DNA of 64,000 bases from Saururus chinensis (taxonomy: Eukaryota > Streptophyta > Magnoliopsida > Piperales > Saururaceae): NCBI GenBank assembly GCA_035235625.1, contig CP141147.1:12079001-12143000 (forward strand), written 5' to 3'. Shown piece after piece: positions 1 through 12,039 of the stretch; position 1 is the stretch's first letter; each line of letters starts with the position of its first letter. The translations under genes and the position numbers were made by a program. A model generated the notes under the pieces. It worked only from the letters and a program-made list of their open reading frames with translations, did not search any database and had not been told where the DNA came from.

Positions 1-1498
1 TTGATAAATCTTTAAAAATTACTAGAGGTGTAATTGAAGATGTTCATATTAAGGTTCACACATTTTACTTTCCAATAGACTTTGTAGTCCTTGATACTTA
101 GCATGTTCATAATATCTATGGGCAAAGTCTTATAATCTTGGGTCGTCCTTTCCTTGTTACATCTAATGCTCTGATTTATTGTAGTAAAGGAATGATGAAG
201 CTCTCTTTTGAGAACTTGACATGTGAGTTGAATGCATTTGATACAAGTAAACAACCATAAGACATAGATGATACTCTTGGGCTTAACATGATTGAGAGTT
301 TGGTGGAGGATCCTAGATGATTTTAGATAGGGGTGTGTCTAGCTAAAGATAGTAAACTTAGAACTCTTTGGAGGCAACCCAATTTTCTATTTTTGTGGTT
401 ATTTTTGTTTGATTTAGTAGGTTGTGTTTTAATTTTATTTAGTTAGTTATCTTTGTTGTATCTTTAGTTAGTTTTGTGCTTGACTATTCTTGGTTTTTAG
501 ATCATTCTAGGACTTTCTATCATCACAACTAAGGTTGATTGTATAATCTGCTCAAGAAAAAAAGGTTTAAAAAAAGAGAAAAAAATTCAAGTTGAAAAAA
601 AACGAAAGCAAAATTTGTAAAAAGTTAGAAAAATTAAAGTCACTTTATTAAGTAGATCACGCCTTGGTGTGCTACACTAAGCATAGGGTAGTTAAGTCCA
701 AAGGTAGAGTTGACTAATATATGACATATATACTCTTGTAGCTTAAGCGGTATTTCAACACAAGTGCCCTAAGCCAACTGGATTGTGAGTCACTAGTCTT
801 ATACATGTTACATTGATCTTATAGAAAGCTTAAGTAGGCTAAGCCTTACACATGTCATATGAGATTAGCATAAAAGCCTAGTAGCATGTTATGCAGTTAT
901 ATCTTGTATGGGTTGTTAGGTGATCTGGGTATTTTCACTTTTCAAATATGGTTTTGCATGATTCTTTATTATGATCTCTTGAGGATGAATATATGTCAAT
1001 GTCTATTTTTTAGTGTTAAATTTAAATTACTTAGTGGACATGTGACTCATTGAGTTGTTGGATTCTTGAGAATGAAATTGTATAATTAGTTGGCAATGTC
1101 TGTTTTTTAAAGATAGTATGGATGTATGTGCACTTGTTACCAATTTAAAGTTGTTAGAATGAATTATTGATTTGGAAAACAAGTTTTATTATGCATTAAA
1201 CTCACTTATGAATAAATTTATTAAATGAAGCCACATGTTTAAGAAGAGTTGATTTGTAAATTTTTATTTGTTTTGATTTTATTTTTTTATTTTTAAATTT
1301 CAATTTTGTGGGTATATTCACTACAATCTCTCATGAGACTATAACTCATCTACTAATTTAAACTAGGGGTTTAAAGTCTTCTTGCATATGCTAAATGCAA
1401 TTGCGATTTCCTGTGGAAGTGGAGAATTTAGTTTTGTTTTCTAATATTTTTATTTTGGTTTTACTTGAGGACTAACAAACTATATTTTTTGGGGTATT

Positions 1499-3560
1499 TG
1501 ATATGTGTGGTTTTTATCTTTTTTAACATTGTTTTACCTTAATTGCTAGCATAAGATTAGGCTAATTTAGGGTTAATTATAGTTTATTTATGTTAAGATA
1601 GATATTAGTAGTTTGATTTAATTATTAATTAATTCATTTGATGTTAATAGATTAAGCATGTATTGAAATAAAGGCAGAATTCTACACGTCTAAATGTGGC
1701 TTTTTATGTTTTGTCAGTAAGGTGCACCTCTTGAGACACTTTGACAACATGCAGAACAATCAATGGAGTTGAGGCAGCTAGGTAGAGTCAGTAAAGGGTC
1801 AAAAGTTCAGGGAATTTGTGCCAATGCATAAAAAGGAAAGGAGCAGCAATATGGAAGAACAACCAATGAGAACAAAGAAAAAACATTTGGCGGCCAAGAA
1901 TTGTTTTTTACAAGGAAAGGACAGTTCGGCAAGAAACGACCAGAAATAAAGAAGAAGCAAAAACATAGCATAGACAAGAGCTTATATATGGAAAGAAGGA
2001 GCAAACACTATCCAGCTAAAAGCAAGAACAACAGACCAGGAATAGTAGCAGAGAAAAGAAAAAAAAACAGAGATTGGCAAGTTTGAATTGGTGGAAAGAA
2101 AGGAAAGGAAAATTCAGAATAGAAGAGAGGAAGACTTGGCTATCAAAGAAGTGTCAGTAAAAGGAAGTGGGTAGTCAATTCAGCAACATCCATATTTAAG
2201 TTTGCACCAATAGCAAAAGGAAGTGGGTAGTCAATTCAGCAACATCCATATTTAAGTTTGCACCAATAGCAAAAATTGTAGAGATACGAGGCATGATGAA
2301 TTATGGAAGAGAAAGAAAAAGGAAAGAATTAAAGAGGAAAAGGATTGATCAGCAAGGAATAGAAGGAAAAAGAATGAGTCAGTACATAGAAATCACCTAT
2401 TCAGGGGAAAAATTAAGGGCTTAAAGAAGGAAATTAAGGTGTTGTCTAGAACTATATGAATAGAGCAACAGAAATTTCAGCATTTGAGAGGGGAAGAGAG
2501 GAGGAACCAGAGGAGAATTTACTCAATCCCACCCACCAAAATCGATGAGAAAAGAGTTTGATAGAAAAAGAATTGAAGTCCAATCTAGAGGGATGAAGCA
2601 AGAAGCCAAAAGAATTTTTGCAACCTGCGGTTCTTGTAGCAGAACTGGAGGTTGAAGACGATAAACAGTAGCCATGGTTACTGTTTATTGATACTGTAGC
2701 AAACCAAAAATTTTGAATTGTTTTTTTTTTTATTCCAATGTTGTAATTCTTTTTCATTTAATTTAATGAAGATTATAGTCTTAGTTTTTAGTGTTACAAG
2801 TAGCTAGTTTTTCTCGGCTATGGTTAAGATGAACCTCTTATTAATTTTGTAGATCTCTAATTTATAAAGGTTGTTAATGTTAATTGTTCTTTTCTCATTT
2901 TAATTAGTGACAGTGATTTGCATATGAGTCTTGTCACTCTCTTCTCTTGATTTGAATTAATTTTTATTAACTGAATGCTTGGTTTAGGGTTGTTAATTAT
3001 TCAAATTGTGTATGAGTTATGATTTATTCATGTGGATACAACATATGACTTGATTTTATTCTGTTAAAGCATGGAGGAACGTACTTTTGTATTTTGATTT
3101 GAGCTTTAAAAGATAATTTTTCATGATAAAGAGAATCGAATTCTAGTTTATTGTAAATTATATTTGGAAAATATATTGATGAGCATGGATGTGATGTTCT
3201 ACATGTTAAGAAGACGGGATTCGGAAACCTTTGTCAATTTTTATTTAATATTTTCAACACTTTTAATTGCTTTCTTTGTTGAAATAAATTTCAGCCTTCA
3301 TGAATTACTTGAGTTTCTTTTCATTTGATAATTTAGTTCATTTTTTAAATTTAAGTATGTTTTCATTTTTTCTTTGTCTTAATTCCACTTATTTAAATTA
3401 GTTATTATCTTTATAAGTTGTTGACTAAATTAGGCTTTACTTGATTTAGATTAAATTTAGTTTTCAATTTCAAGTCTCTAAGGGATCAACCTTGCTTTGC
3501 CAATTATCCTTTTGTATGATTAGTGCACTCTTGCGAGTAAACAATTGAAATTTTACAACA
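1499..3560 (+). repeat. 3' LTR of the Tat/Athila-like element
   Basis: The block starts with TGATATGTGTGG just after a polypurine run and ends in TTTTACAACA, giving TG...CA ends and a length of ~2.06 kb. Near its end it carries the phrases AAGGGATCAACC and TGCACTCTTGCGAGTAA, which resemble the conserved 3' part of Tat/Athila LTRs. The 5' LTR is outside the window, so age cannot be estimated. The right end is set by the CA dinucleotide and by the change in sequence character, not by a partner LTR. Confidence 0.6.
2161..2272. repeat. Exact 56-bp tandem duplication inside the LTR
   Basis: Positions 2161-2216 and 2217-2272 are identical, base for base. The unit starts AAGGAAGTGGGTAGTCAATT. Perfect identity suggests a duplication much younger than the surrounding LTR, by replication slippage or unequal exchange. 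Confidence 0.95.
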
Positions 3561-3599
3561 CCAACCAATCCTAAGGCAATTTAAGGTGGACTTACTTAT

Positions 3600-5433
3600 C
3601 GTACCTAATTACCCATTAACGCTTGAAGGTTAATCTTCCTCACCCACACCCTCTTTCTCTTATGCTGATTCACTTGGTGGGGTTGTCTAGCAATTGTATA
3701 TGTAGGGGTCTTCTTCTCCATCTTTCTTGAGCTAAGTTTGTAAGGATGGTTATTTAGGCCCTTTTTTTCTAGTGTATGTATCTCTATGCCACGAATCACA
3801 ACTCCCACAATCCTATAATTCAATTTTAGTTCATTCCCTCTTGACCTTGGTGTGTTGGGCACTAGGTTAGGGTTTTTAGTAATCTCTTTTGCCTCACAAA
3901 TATAGTAAGTTTTGTTATGGGTGTAGACAAACATGTTCTAAAACATAAGCCCATTTTATTGCTTTTGACCAATGCTCATCATGCCCTCCAAAGTTTTTCT
4001 CCCACTCTTGAACTCATCTAATTTCTCTTTTAAAGCACAAAAGTTATTTATTTAGAGTAGTAGATTTTTCTCTCTCTCGTTCAAGGTCATTTTTAAGGTC
4101 ACTAACCTCTCTTACAAAACTCCTATTCAACTCGATCAACCTATTGGACTCTTGAGAAGTTGATTTTATTTCCTCATATTTCTTTATCAAGTCTCTCTCA
4201 AAGTGTTTTGACTTTTAAGATAAAACAAGTTGTTCAAGGAACCCCTTATACGCATCAGAATTTATGTCAAACACAGAATCTGATTTCACCACATTAGAAG
4301 TAGATGCATGAATCTTCACATGAACCATCTTCCTTCACACTTACATCGAAAGTAGTATAGTTGCATAATTTTTCATCTTCAAAAGAGCTCCCATGAGAAA
4401 AAAAAACTTGAAGCACTTTTACTTTTCTCTTTTCCACATACCCCTTCACATTTTTAAATTAGTCATCAGAAGAACTAGCGTACATGTTGATAGGACAATC
4501 TAAAGCAAAGTGACCTAACTTATCACATTCAAAATATTTCAGGTTCTTCATATCTTTTTGTTATACCTTTCCTCTCTTCTTTTTCTATGTCTCTTCTTTG
4601 AAGTTTGTCCATATTTCTCAAACATTAAGATTTCTTGAATTTTTTTCATTAATAAGACCATTTGTTCATCATCACTCTCACTTTCTTCATATTCTTCTAG
4701 AGTGTTTAGTGCTTTGGACATCTTGGATGGCTTCTTTGTTGTTCTAATGGTAGTTTGTTTTTCTTTTGATTTTTCAAACAACTCCTTTTTATTTTAATAA
4801 AACTCTTATTGCATTTCAAATGTTCTTAAGTTTTTTATAAGTTCCGCAATGTCTAAGATGTCAATTTTCTTTGATTCATTAATGCAACCATAATTTTAAA
4901 TGTTGAGAGTATAGATTCTTTATAACAACAAGGTAATCTGGTATTAGCTCTCCTAATTGATCATAAGTGTTAACTATGTTTGAAATCATAGCATAGTATT
5001 CAGAAATTGTGTCCTCTGTATTCATTATGATGTTTTTAAACTCTAGGGACTACATTTGTAACCAAGACACCTTCACAACTTCGGTTCCATATTGTACTTG
5101 ACAAGTTTTTCCATACTACTTTAGCAAATGTACAATTAGATATTAACATATGCTGAGATTTTTCTATGGCATTGAAAAATGCACTTCATGTTTTACTATT
5201 CTAGTTAGCAAATCTAGTCTCATTCTCATCCCATACACTTTCATATTTTAGAATTGACTAACCATTCTCGTCTTTAGACATGGTTGGATTCTAGACTTTA
5301 ATCACAGCTGTCCAGCATTGCCATCAAGAGCTTGAATGAAGGCTTACATTTGGTTTGTCTAATAGGTGAAAATTTGACCATCAAACAAGGGTGATCTATT
5401 TATGGGATTTCTCAAATACCCATGCTCAGCCAT
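3600..5433 (-). mobile_element. Ty1/copia gag fossil, reverse strand
   Basis: Read on the reverse strand from an ATG at 5433, the sequence resembles a plant copia Gag of the UBN2 type. Seen in order are MAEHGYLRNP with FDGQIFTY close behind, AFIQALDGNA, EFKNIIMNTEDTISEYYAM, and further on a zinc-knuckle-like segment (CDKLGHFALDCP, near 4500-4535). A charged, Lys/Glu-rich part follows down to ~3605. Gag packages element RNA into particles. No protease, integrase or reverse transcriptase follows, so only the gag part is here. It is broken in many places. A TATA-like CTATATAAATA on the same strand near 5870 may belong to its LTR. The tail (3605-3934) resembles the segment at 11712-12008. Confidence 0.65.
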
Positions 5434-6406
5434 GATGTTGTTTGGAGAAGTTATGAAGATTAAAACTAAGAAAAACAACTAAACAACTAACTTTAATCAA
5501 GGCAAAACAAAGAGAATTATCTAAGGGCAAGAAAAGATAAACTGAGAGCAAAAATCAGCAAACTTCACAAGTAATTCGAATAAAAAAAAAGGCAATTGAA
5601 GCAAAGATTATAAAGTAATCCCTAACACAAGTAAATTTATCTCTAGTAAGAAAAAACAAGAAAGATCAAGCAAAGTAACACAACTATCTTGTAATAAGCA
5701 TGCAAAATGTGATAGATAGCAAGACAAATTGATAATCAAAATCCTCAGCTACTACTTAAGAGTTTAATATTTGTCTAATCAACCTAGCAGATTACAAAAT
5801 TGCTCCTAAAACTAGTACTTCGATAAAGTAAGAATTAAGAGTTTTAGCCTCTATGGGCACTAATTTATTTATATAGTGGAAACAATAAAAACCTAATCTC
5901 TATGTTCATTTATGATCATTCTATCAGCAAATCTAATCACAAGCATGGAAGATCACATAGGATATTTACTTGGAAAACCCTAACTAAGGTAAAAAAATAA
6001 CGATAGTCACCCTTGGCCAAAAATTATTGCACTAGTAAGTAAGACTTTTACATGACACAAGCAAACCACCAATCTTTCATGAAGACTCTAATAAATCTCC
6101 CTCTTGTTTAGATCTTATTTCTATTTTGTTGTTGGCCTTCAAGTTTTCTCCGACTTAAAGCTTTCTCCCTCCTTACTTTTACTTTGTCTTATTCTAGTTT
6201 CCTCAATCAAGCACCTCTTGATTGTTGATTTAGCTTGAAGACTTGGCTTACAATTCCTCAAGATTGTTTGTGAATAATTCTTATTGTTGTGTCTCTCTTA
6301 TAAATTAGACACCATTAAAATAATTCACTCAAGAACAATGATGTTTTTTATGCAAACTAAAGAAAAAGGACTCTCCCCTTTTTTTCTCTTACCTAGTTTG
6401 CAGCTA
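5434..6406. other. AT-rich stretch, possible leader/LTR of the gag fossil
   Basis: No coding segment can be supported. On the reverse strand there is a TATA-like motif near 5870, so part of this may be the promoter/LTR of the gag fossil at 3600-5433. I could not find clear LTR ends or a primer-binding site. Confidence 0.35.
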
Positions 6407-7085
6407 ACTCCTTTGAGCAAGAGTCTATTTACTTCAAGCTGCGGAATTAGTTTCCGAGCGGTGGAGGCAATTCTCTCCAAAAGTTAAGTCATTTTACTCT
6501 TACCATTAGAACAAGTTTCTTCTTGATGTTAGAGTACCTTACTCCTAGCCATGAAATTAGTTTCCTAGTGGTAAAGTTTAGTTATTCCTTGTGTGAGAGT
6601 TGGTTTTGCTCCTACACTTTGAGTCTGTTTTCTTCAACTGAACATGACATTCAGGCTTATGATATCCTACTAATGTTAAAATCAGTGTGGTCATGTTATC
6701 TTGAGAAATTTGTCCTTTTATAGTATTAGTCTTTCGTTCCTTTCTAATTTATAATATTGCAAAAATATAAGTGGTTTTTACCTACTAATTATTATAGTAG
6801 TCGTACATCTTTGTGATGTAGGGATAGCTTAAAAAGGGAGAAGCTTCATAGATTTACTGCTTTATTAGGTTTGTTATTTTAAAGTGTTGTTGCTGAGGGG
6901 TTCTGACAATGCTTACATTTTGTAAATGTTGTTATAACAATGATATGATGGGAACATTCAAGATGTTTATGAAATAAAATTAAATCCTGGCTGGGTAATT
7001 TTTCAAAAATTGATTTTGACGTGTTAAAAAAATTTGTTGCCGTTAAAATATTGTTGTTCCAAAAACCAACGATGTTTTTCTTTTC
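6407..7085 (-). repeat. LTR-like repeat, copy A
   Basis: This block aligns by eye, in the same orientation, with 8787-9457. Shared phrases include TTTGAGCAAGAGT, TTACTTCAAGCTG, GGAATTAGTTTCC, GTTCCTTTCT, ATCTTTGTGATG, GCTGAGGGGT and GATGTTTATGAAATAAAATT. Identity looks to be roughly 75-80%. Copy B ends in a reverse-strand TGTAACATCCCGGG, which is a typical plant Ty3/gypsy LTR start, so both are probably old LTR pieces on the reverse strand. Confidence 0.65.
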
Positions 7086-7351
7086 TTAGCATCCTGCTTG
7101 CTTTCTTTCACAACCAGTTGTTTTATAAATGGTTGTATGCACATTTTTGATAGAAACACCTATTTTTGTAACTAGTTAATTTATTTCAATTGCTCTGATT
7201 GATAAGTACCTTGACTGTTGTTTATACTGCTCGTGGCTTTTGGTTCTGTGGATATTCTGCTGAAGGTTGCAGCCTTTGTTTCATTCCCTTTTCATACTAC
7301 TATAGTTTATTGTATTCAAGTTTATAGGATAAGAATCTACCATGTAATTTA

Positions 7352-7800
7352 GTTGCAACCGGACTCATGGCATTTTGGAGGTGTGTAGCCTTCTACCTGC
7401 TGTAGTTTGTAAACTAGCAGAAACAAAGATATGCTCTTACATGGTACAGGGAAAAAAGTGGGTCATTTCTCAGTTGCCAGAAAACCTCTCCCTTGTTATT
7501 GAGGTTGGTCTGAGATCATCTCTGGCTCTTGCCCATAGCGGGAGTCCGACTGGAGCAAGTGGAGACTGCTCTGTTATCAAGGCAAATGAATACCAGGCAA
7601 TGGGTTACTCTTAGGCATCAGACCGTGATTCTCTGGCCAAAAAACATTTGTACAGCCTCCCTTTGTTGTCGGGTGCTGTTCCCTGGCTGCAAGCCTCAAA
7701 GAAGGTCCGACCAGCTGCTACCCTCGTCCCTCCTCGGATGCAGAGCACCCATGAGAGCTGCATTGGGCGTCTTCTCTGAATGGACAAGATGACTATTGGA
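7352..7800 (+). pseudogene. Coding-like segment of unknown identity
   Basis: The segment is clearly richer in GC than its surroundings and has a long, nearly open forward frame. From an acceptor-like TGTAATTTAG at 7342-7351 the frame reads through about 87 codons (including LEVCSLLPAVVCKLAETKI and GKKWVISQLPENLSLVIEV) to a TAG at 7612-7614. It then stays open for about 57 more codons (including KKHLYSLPLLSGAVPWLQA) to a TGA. There is no ATG near the start. The composition and frame suggest a host exon or a captured gene piece rather than LTR sequence. I do not recognise the protein. A TAG within the frame and the lack of partner exons make a dead fragment likely, but a real terminal exon ending at the TAG is not excluded. 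Confidence 0.4.
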
Positions 7801-8786
7801 CCGGACTCATTAAATCATGTCTGGTTCATAATTAATCAAATTAAGACACAAATTTCTATTGAGACCGGGTTCACCTATTTCTATACATGGAAAAATTTTG
7901 GAAAAAAATCCCAAAACAATTAACATTATATGAAAGGCCCGACCTACTTTCAACTCCAATGGAACTCTTGGCTTGTAAATAAAATTATAATTGTACCATT
8001 GAGCAAAATTGACCCTTTTTCTGTCATTTAGTGTCCCGACTTTTTTTACCCAGTAAAATCATGAAAAATTAAGACTAACTTTAGAAGGTGATTTTAATTA
8101 ATCTTGTGTAGATCTTGGACAAAAAATAATGTTTGGTCAAGCTGTAAAATGAAAAGTTTATCCATAGAATTGGACTAGGCTTGCCTCTTAATAAATATCT
8201 TAGAAGATAGTTTTAATTATAACTTCTTAATAAGATTAAAAATATTATATTAGTCCTATATGGTGTAGATTTTCTTATAGATACAAGAAATGCTGGATCT
8301 TGTCATGTTGGTTTAATGTTTTAAGCTGCATCTAGCTAGAGGATGTTGATTTCACAGATTCTATTTAGCATCAACCATATTGTAGCAGTATGGTTATACT
8401 TAGTTATTGTTACTTGACATTTAGACTTATTAGCATTGGTTCCTCGTATGGAAAGTGGTCATAGTTGATCTCTTAGCATAGAGTTTCATGAGTCTAAATA
8501 GACTCCCTCCCCTTTGAGTTGGGATAGTATTAAAAGAATTATTGTATCCTCATAATAACCAAGGTGGCGCTGATGTGGTCATAGGCCTTTGTGGTCACCA
8601 CATTTTTTAGGCTTTTTCCCCAACTTTTGAGGCACTATGTGTGCAACCATGTTTATGGGCATCATGGAGGCCCATCTACCTTTGGCCGTTGTTATTGATG
8701 AGCACGATGGTACCCATGTTTGTAGGCCCATGAATGATCCTAGTGGATATCTAGAGGATTTGGAATACGTTGCTTAGTTTGGAGCT
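7801..8786. other. Stretch without recognisable genes
   Basis: Nothing codes here that I can support. The text has repeat character; 8560-8760 has a moderate GC rise with phrases such as GGAGGCCCATCTACC and GTAGGCCCATGAATG, which look LTR-like but have no partner in the window. Confidence 0.4.
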
Positions 8787-9457
8787 TACACATTTGAGCA
8801 AGAGTGCAATTACTTCAAGCTGTGGAATTAGTTTCCTAACATTGGAATCAGTTCTCTACTAAAGTTAGAGTTATTTTACTATTACTGTTGGAATTAGTTT
8901 CCTCTTGATGTTGGACTACGTTTATTCCTAGACATGGAATTAGTTTCTTAGCAGTTAAGTTTAGTTACTCACGTCAAAGTCAGTTTTGGTCTTAGAGTCG
9001 GAGTCAGTTTCCTTCAACTAAACATAATATTCAGTCTTGTGACATTTTACGGATGTGATAATTGTTGTGGTTATGTTGTCTTGTGGCATTTACCATTTTG
9101 TAGTATCAATTTTTGGTTCCTTTCTCATTTGTAATATTGCATGAATATATATAGTTTTTACATCTTACTGAGTATTATAGTATTCAAGCATCTTTGTGAT
9201 GAGGGACAACTTGGAAAGGCAGAAGCTTGAGAGGTTTACTGCTTTATCTACTTTTTTATTTTAAATGATTGTTACATTTGTACATAGCTGAGGGGTCCCG
9301 ATAATAATTACATTTCATAAATGTTGTGATATTAATGATATGATGAGAAAATCTAGGATGTTTATGAAATAAAATTAAATCCAGTTTCTCATAATAGATT
9401 TTGAATTTTAAAAAAATTATTACATTGAAAATTATTGAAAAAACCCGGGATGTTACA
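8787..9457 (-). repeat. LTR-like repeat, copy B
   Basis: Second copy of the repeat at 6407-7085, in the same orientation and about 2.4 kb away. On the reverse strand its edge at 9457 reads TGTAACATCCCGGG, matching the start that many plant Ty3/gypsy LTRs share. The other end is not defined. The two copies plus the material between them could be the worn remains of one short element, but no gag-pol lies between them. Confidence 0.65.
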
Positions 9458-10227
9458 AGGAAATGATCACTAAAATTCAATTATTAACAACACTTAATCG
9501 AAAACATTGTTCATAACAGCTAATTATGATTCATTGTATTAATGATGTTTCCTTAATTAAATGCCACTACATATTAAATAATCTAATTAATTACCCTCAA
9601 ACACTTGATGCATAGTGGCACTGCATATAGAAATTGTAACCGACCCAAGCCTTCTAGAGCATAATCAAAAATTTGTTGGTTTAGTTTCTATCTCAGTTCA
9701 TTTTGATTCTAAAAACTTGGATTAATGTTGGCTCAATTCTAGAAGATAAAAACATGAAAACCAAAACCAACCGAACCGAAATTTGAAAACTAAAATACTT
9801 ACCTAAATATTTTAAGGAAAGTAATATATCTCACATCGAAACTGACACAGGAATTTTGATTGGTCTGGATAAGTGAGCCCATGTCAACTTTTTTTAAGAC
9901 CCACTTGTGAAGTCCTATCCAAACTATTGTGTGAGTTTTTGAAGGTATTTTTTTCATGGGAATATTACTATCAAAGTTTTAATCCGGTTGCCTTAAAATC
10001 AGTGGCATAAATCATGTTCAGGTTGCCTTAAAATCAGTGGCATAAATCATGTTCAGGCAGCTCATTAACTATTCCGTATAAATTAATGTTCAACCATAAG
10101 GCTTACCATTTCCATCACTGAGTGCAGCAGATGCAAATCCCAAGTTTTCACCTTTGATCTATATTTTTGTTCGCTCTCTTTTGACCAGATCACAATCCCC
10201 TCAAATTCACCATTGCTCCCATCGAAA
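9458..10227. other. AT-rich stretch with one young duplication
   Basis: No gene is supported. It contains an ATCTCACATCG phrase (about 9829-9839), a motif often seen near the ends of plant LTR or TRIM elements, and the exact tandem duplication listed separately at 9986-10055. 10100-10227 could be the 5' flank of the coding-like segment that follows. Confidence 0.35.
9986..10055. repeat. Exact 35-bp tandem duplication
   Basis: Positions 9986-10020 and 10021-10055 are identical. The unit begins GGTTGCCTTAAAATCAGTGG. It is a local two-copy repeat in non-coding sequence. Confidence 0.95.
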
Positions 10228-10615
10228 ATGGAGGAAGCCTTGAAAATGATACATACCAAGGTATTTAGTGTTGTCTAGATCCCCTCGACTAAAACAATTT
10301 CAGGGTCTTGGAGGGCACCCTCCTGTCCCGTGCCTCTACCCAGTCCCCGCAGCCAACTCTCTCAAACTACATTTATAACTCCATCAATGATGTTGTCAAG
10401 CAGCTCGGTGACTGTCCAAGCTGTGTGTCCTGATGCAGCACATAGGCTGGTCATAAAATAAACTCTTTTGAGCAGATCTTTGATGGAATTATTAGTGCCA
10501 ATCCCTTTGCACTCTTCTCGTCATCCCCATCTAGTCAAGAACAAAAAATTTCTCCCTTCATATCCATTTGTCAGAATTGTGGTTTTCTTTTCAATGACAT
10601 TTATGATACTTGACT
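10228..10615 (+). pseudogene. Coding-like remnant of unknown identity
   Basis: An ATG at 10228 opens MEEALKMIHTK and is followed at once by a GT donor-like site (10261) and, 43 bases on, an AG acceptor-like site (10303). From 10305 a protein-like frame reads VLEGTLLSRASTQSPQPTL, then SNYIYNSINDVVKQLGDCPS, and after two stop codons INSFEQIFDGIISANPFALF and ISICQNCGFLFNDIYDT before a TGA at 10613-10615. A 43-base intron would be short for a plant, and joining at those sites gives a different frame from the VLEGTLL frame. The stops and frame conflict point to a dead gene copy. The C-x2-C at CQNC could be half of a zinc site. I do not recognise the family. A phrase just downstream recurs near 58390. 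Confidence 0.4.
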
Positions 10616-11711
10616 GGGGGCCTCAAAATAAGCTATAGCTCATTTTTTACTTTATTTTATTTACCTTATGTATTGTTGGCTTTCTGAACTTTCTGTATCT
10701 CAATTGTTGATTTCTGTAGGCATGTAATGAAAAAGAAAATAGAAATTGGACTTTTGTTGATCCTTTTTTTCATTGAAAAGAGTGATTTAGGGACCTAGTG
10801 TTTTTTCTTTTCTTTCTTTTTTTATTAAAAGGAGGTTCTTTTGGCTAGAGATTGTTATAGTATGGAGGAATTTATAAAATTTTGTTCTTCATTGGCTCTT
10901 GGTTTGATTAGGATTTTGATGTTGATTTGGTTCAGTTGACATATGAGTTCTTATTTGGGATCGATTCAATTCCTATAAAACCCGGCCCAAACTGAATCAA
11001 GATGCAGCTGGACAAACACACCAAACCCACGTATAGCCTCTTGCGCACATCAATTTCTCCATTTCCTATTGCCTAGAGATTTCTCCCCTTCCAGTTGTCG
11101 ATACTAATCCTTCACACAAACTTGAACCCCGCCGTCATTCAATAGCACGTCATCCCCTGCAACCCCACCTTCTCTAACCTCTACCGTCTCACAACTAGAA
11201 TCTAAACTCCTAAATAATCTAATGTCAAAGAATTGTCTTTAAATTTTTACTCATGAAATTGACTCGAGTTTAACATATTGTGTGCGAACCTTTTTGAAAA
11301 TATCTTCATATTCCTTGGTGCATTTCTCTCTTAGTTAAGGTATGTTATTCACACATTCATGGTGTTTTAGCTCAAAAGTTAATTAATGATCTTTAATTCA
11401 ACAGCTGAACAATTTTAAAAATTAACATAAAAACATTCAAATAAAAAACTAAACTAGTTCATTATGTTGTTTTTGAAATTTTTCCATTTTTTATTCACAA
11501 CCTATGAAAGAAACAATCATGAAAAATAAAGCAAAATGAAAATAAAACCTAAAAACATGTGAATGTCCAAAAAGTAGAAAGCATTAACTCATGGACATGG
11601 AAAAGAGAATCATTAAGTATAAATTTGTGACTCCTTAGTCTTGCATAGATATCCTATCCTAAGGTAATCTAAAGGCAACTTGCATAAGCTCCCAATCTCA
11701 TATTGCAATGC
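10616..11711. other. Gene-free stretch with a small dispersed repeat
   Basis: No coding frame is supported. Around 10687-10745 the text (CTTTCTGTATCTCA, then TGTAGGCATGTAATGAAAAAG) recurs at about 58388-58440 with small changes, so it belongs to a dispersed repeat. 11040-11180 is C-rich and resembles an untranslated or LTR leader, without a partner here. Confidence 0.4.
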
Positions 11712-12008
11712 TTAAAGACCAATCAGTTTTACCCACACCCTCTTCAAATTATGAGTATACACTTGTCGGGGTAACCTAGGGCTTGAATATGTTGGGATTC
11801 TCTTAAAATTTCTCTTACAACTTGGCTTGTGAGGGTAATTACTAGGGCACTCGAGCCTAGTGTGAGTTTCTCTACGGTAAATGCTAGAAATTCCCACAAG
11901 GTTGGCATTCAATAACAGCATTTTCCCACCTCTTTGCTTCGGAATGCCTAAAACATTGGCAATGCAAGCATCGAACCAAGTCCTAGTGTAGAGTAGACAT
12001 CGAACCAT
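11712..12008 (-). mobile_element. Diverged relative of the copia gag tail
   Basis: The reverse-strand reading shares scattered residues and order with the tail of the gag fossil at 3605-3934: NYPHKPSCKRNFKRIPTY here against NHPYKLSSRKMEKKTPTY there, followed by RQV and KRVWVK in this copy and HQVNQHKRKRVWVRK in the other. DNA phrases such as TTACCCACACCCTCTT and GTGGGGTTGTC/GTCGGGGTAACC also align. It is most simply another worn copy of the same repeat. It is short and broken. Confidence 0.5.
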
Positions 12009-12039
12009 CTCTTTCTAGTAAGTGGATTGTGGAATTCAC

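Larger units (their letters stand above)
1..3560 (+). mobile_element. Ty3/gypsy Tat/Athila-like (or TR-GAG-like) element, 3' part
   Basis: The first ~320 bases encode retropepsin-like sequence typical of plant Tat/Athila elements: a segment reading PIDFVVLDT, then IILGRPFLVTSNALI, then LSFENL. These elements place this domain after gag. After it comes GGAGGCAACCCAA, a phrase common in the spacer that follows the coding part of this group, then ~1.1 kb of AT-rich non-coding spacer. A polypurine-like run (TTTTTTGGGG, about 1485-1495) precedes an LTR that begins TGATATGTGTGG. The left part lies outside the window, so a full autonomous element cannot be told from a TR-GAG type that lacks reverse transcriptase. 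No reverse transcriptase or integrase is seen here. It is a broken fossil. Confidence 0.7.
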
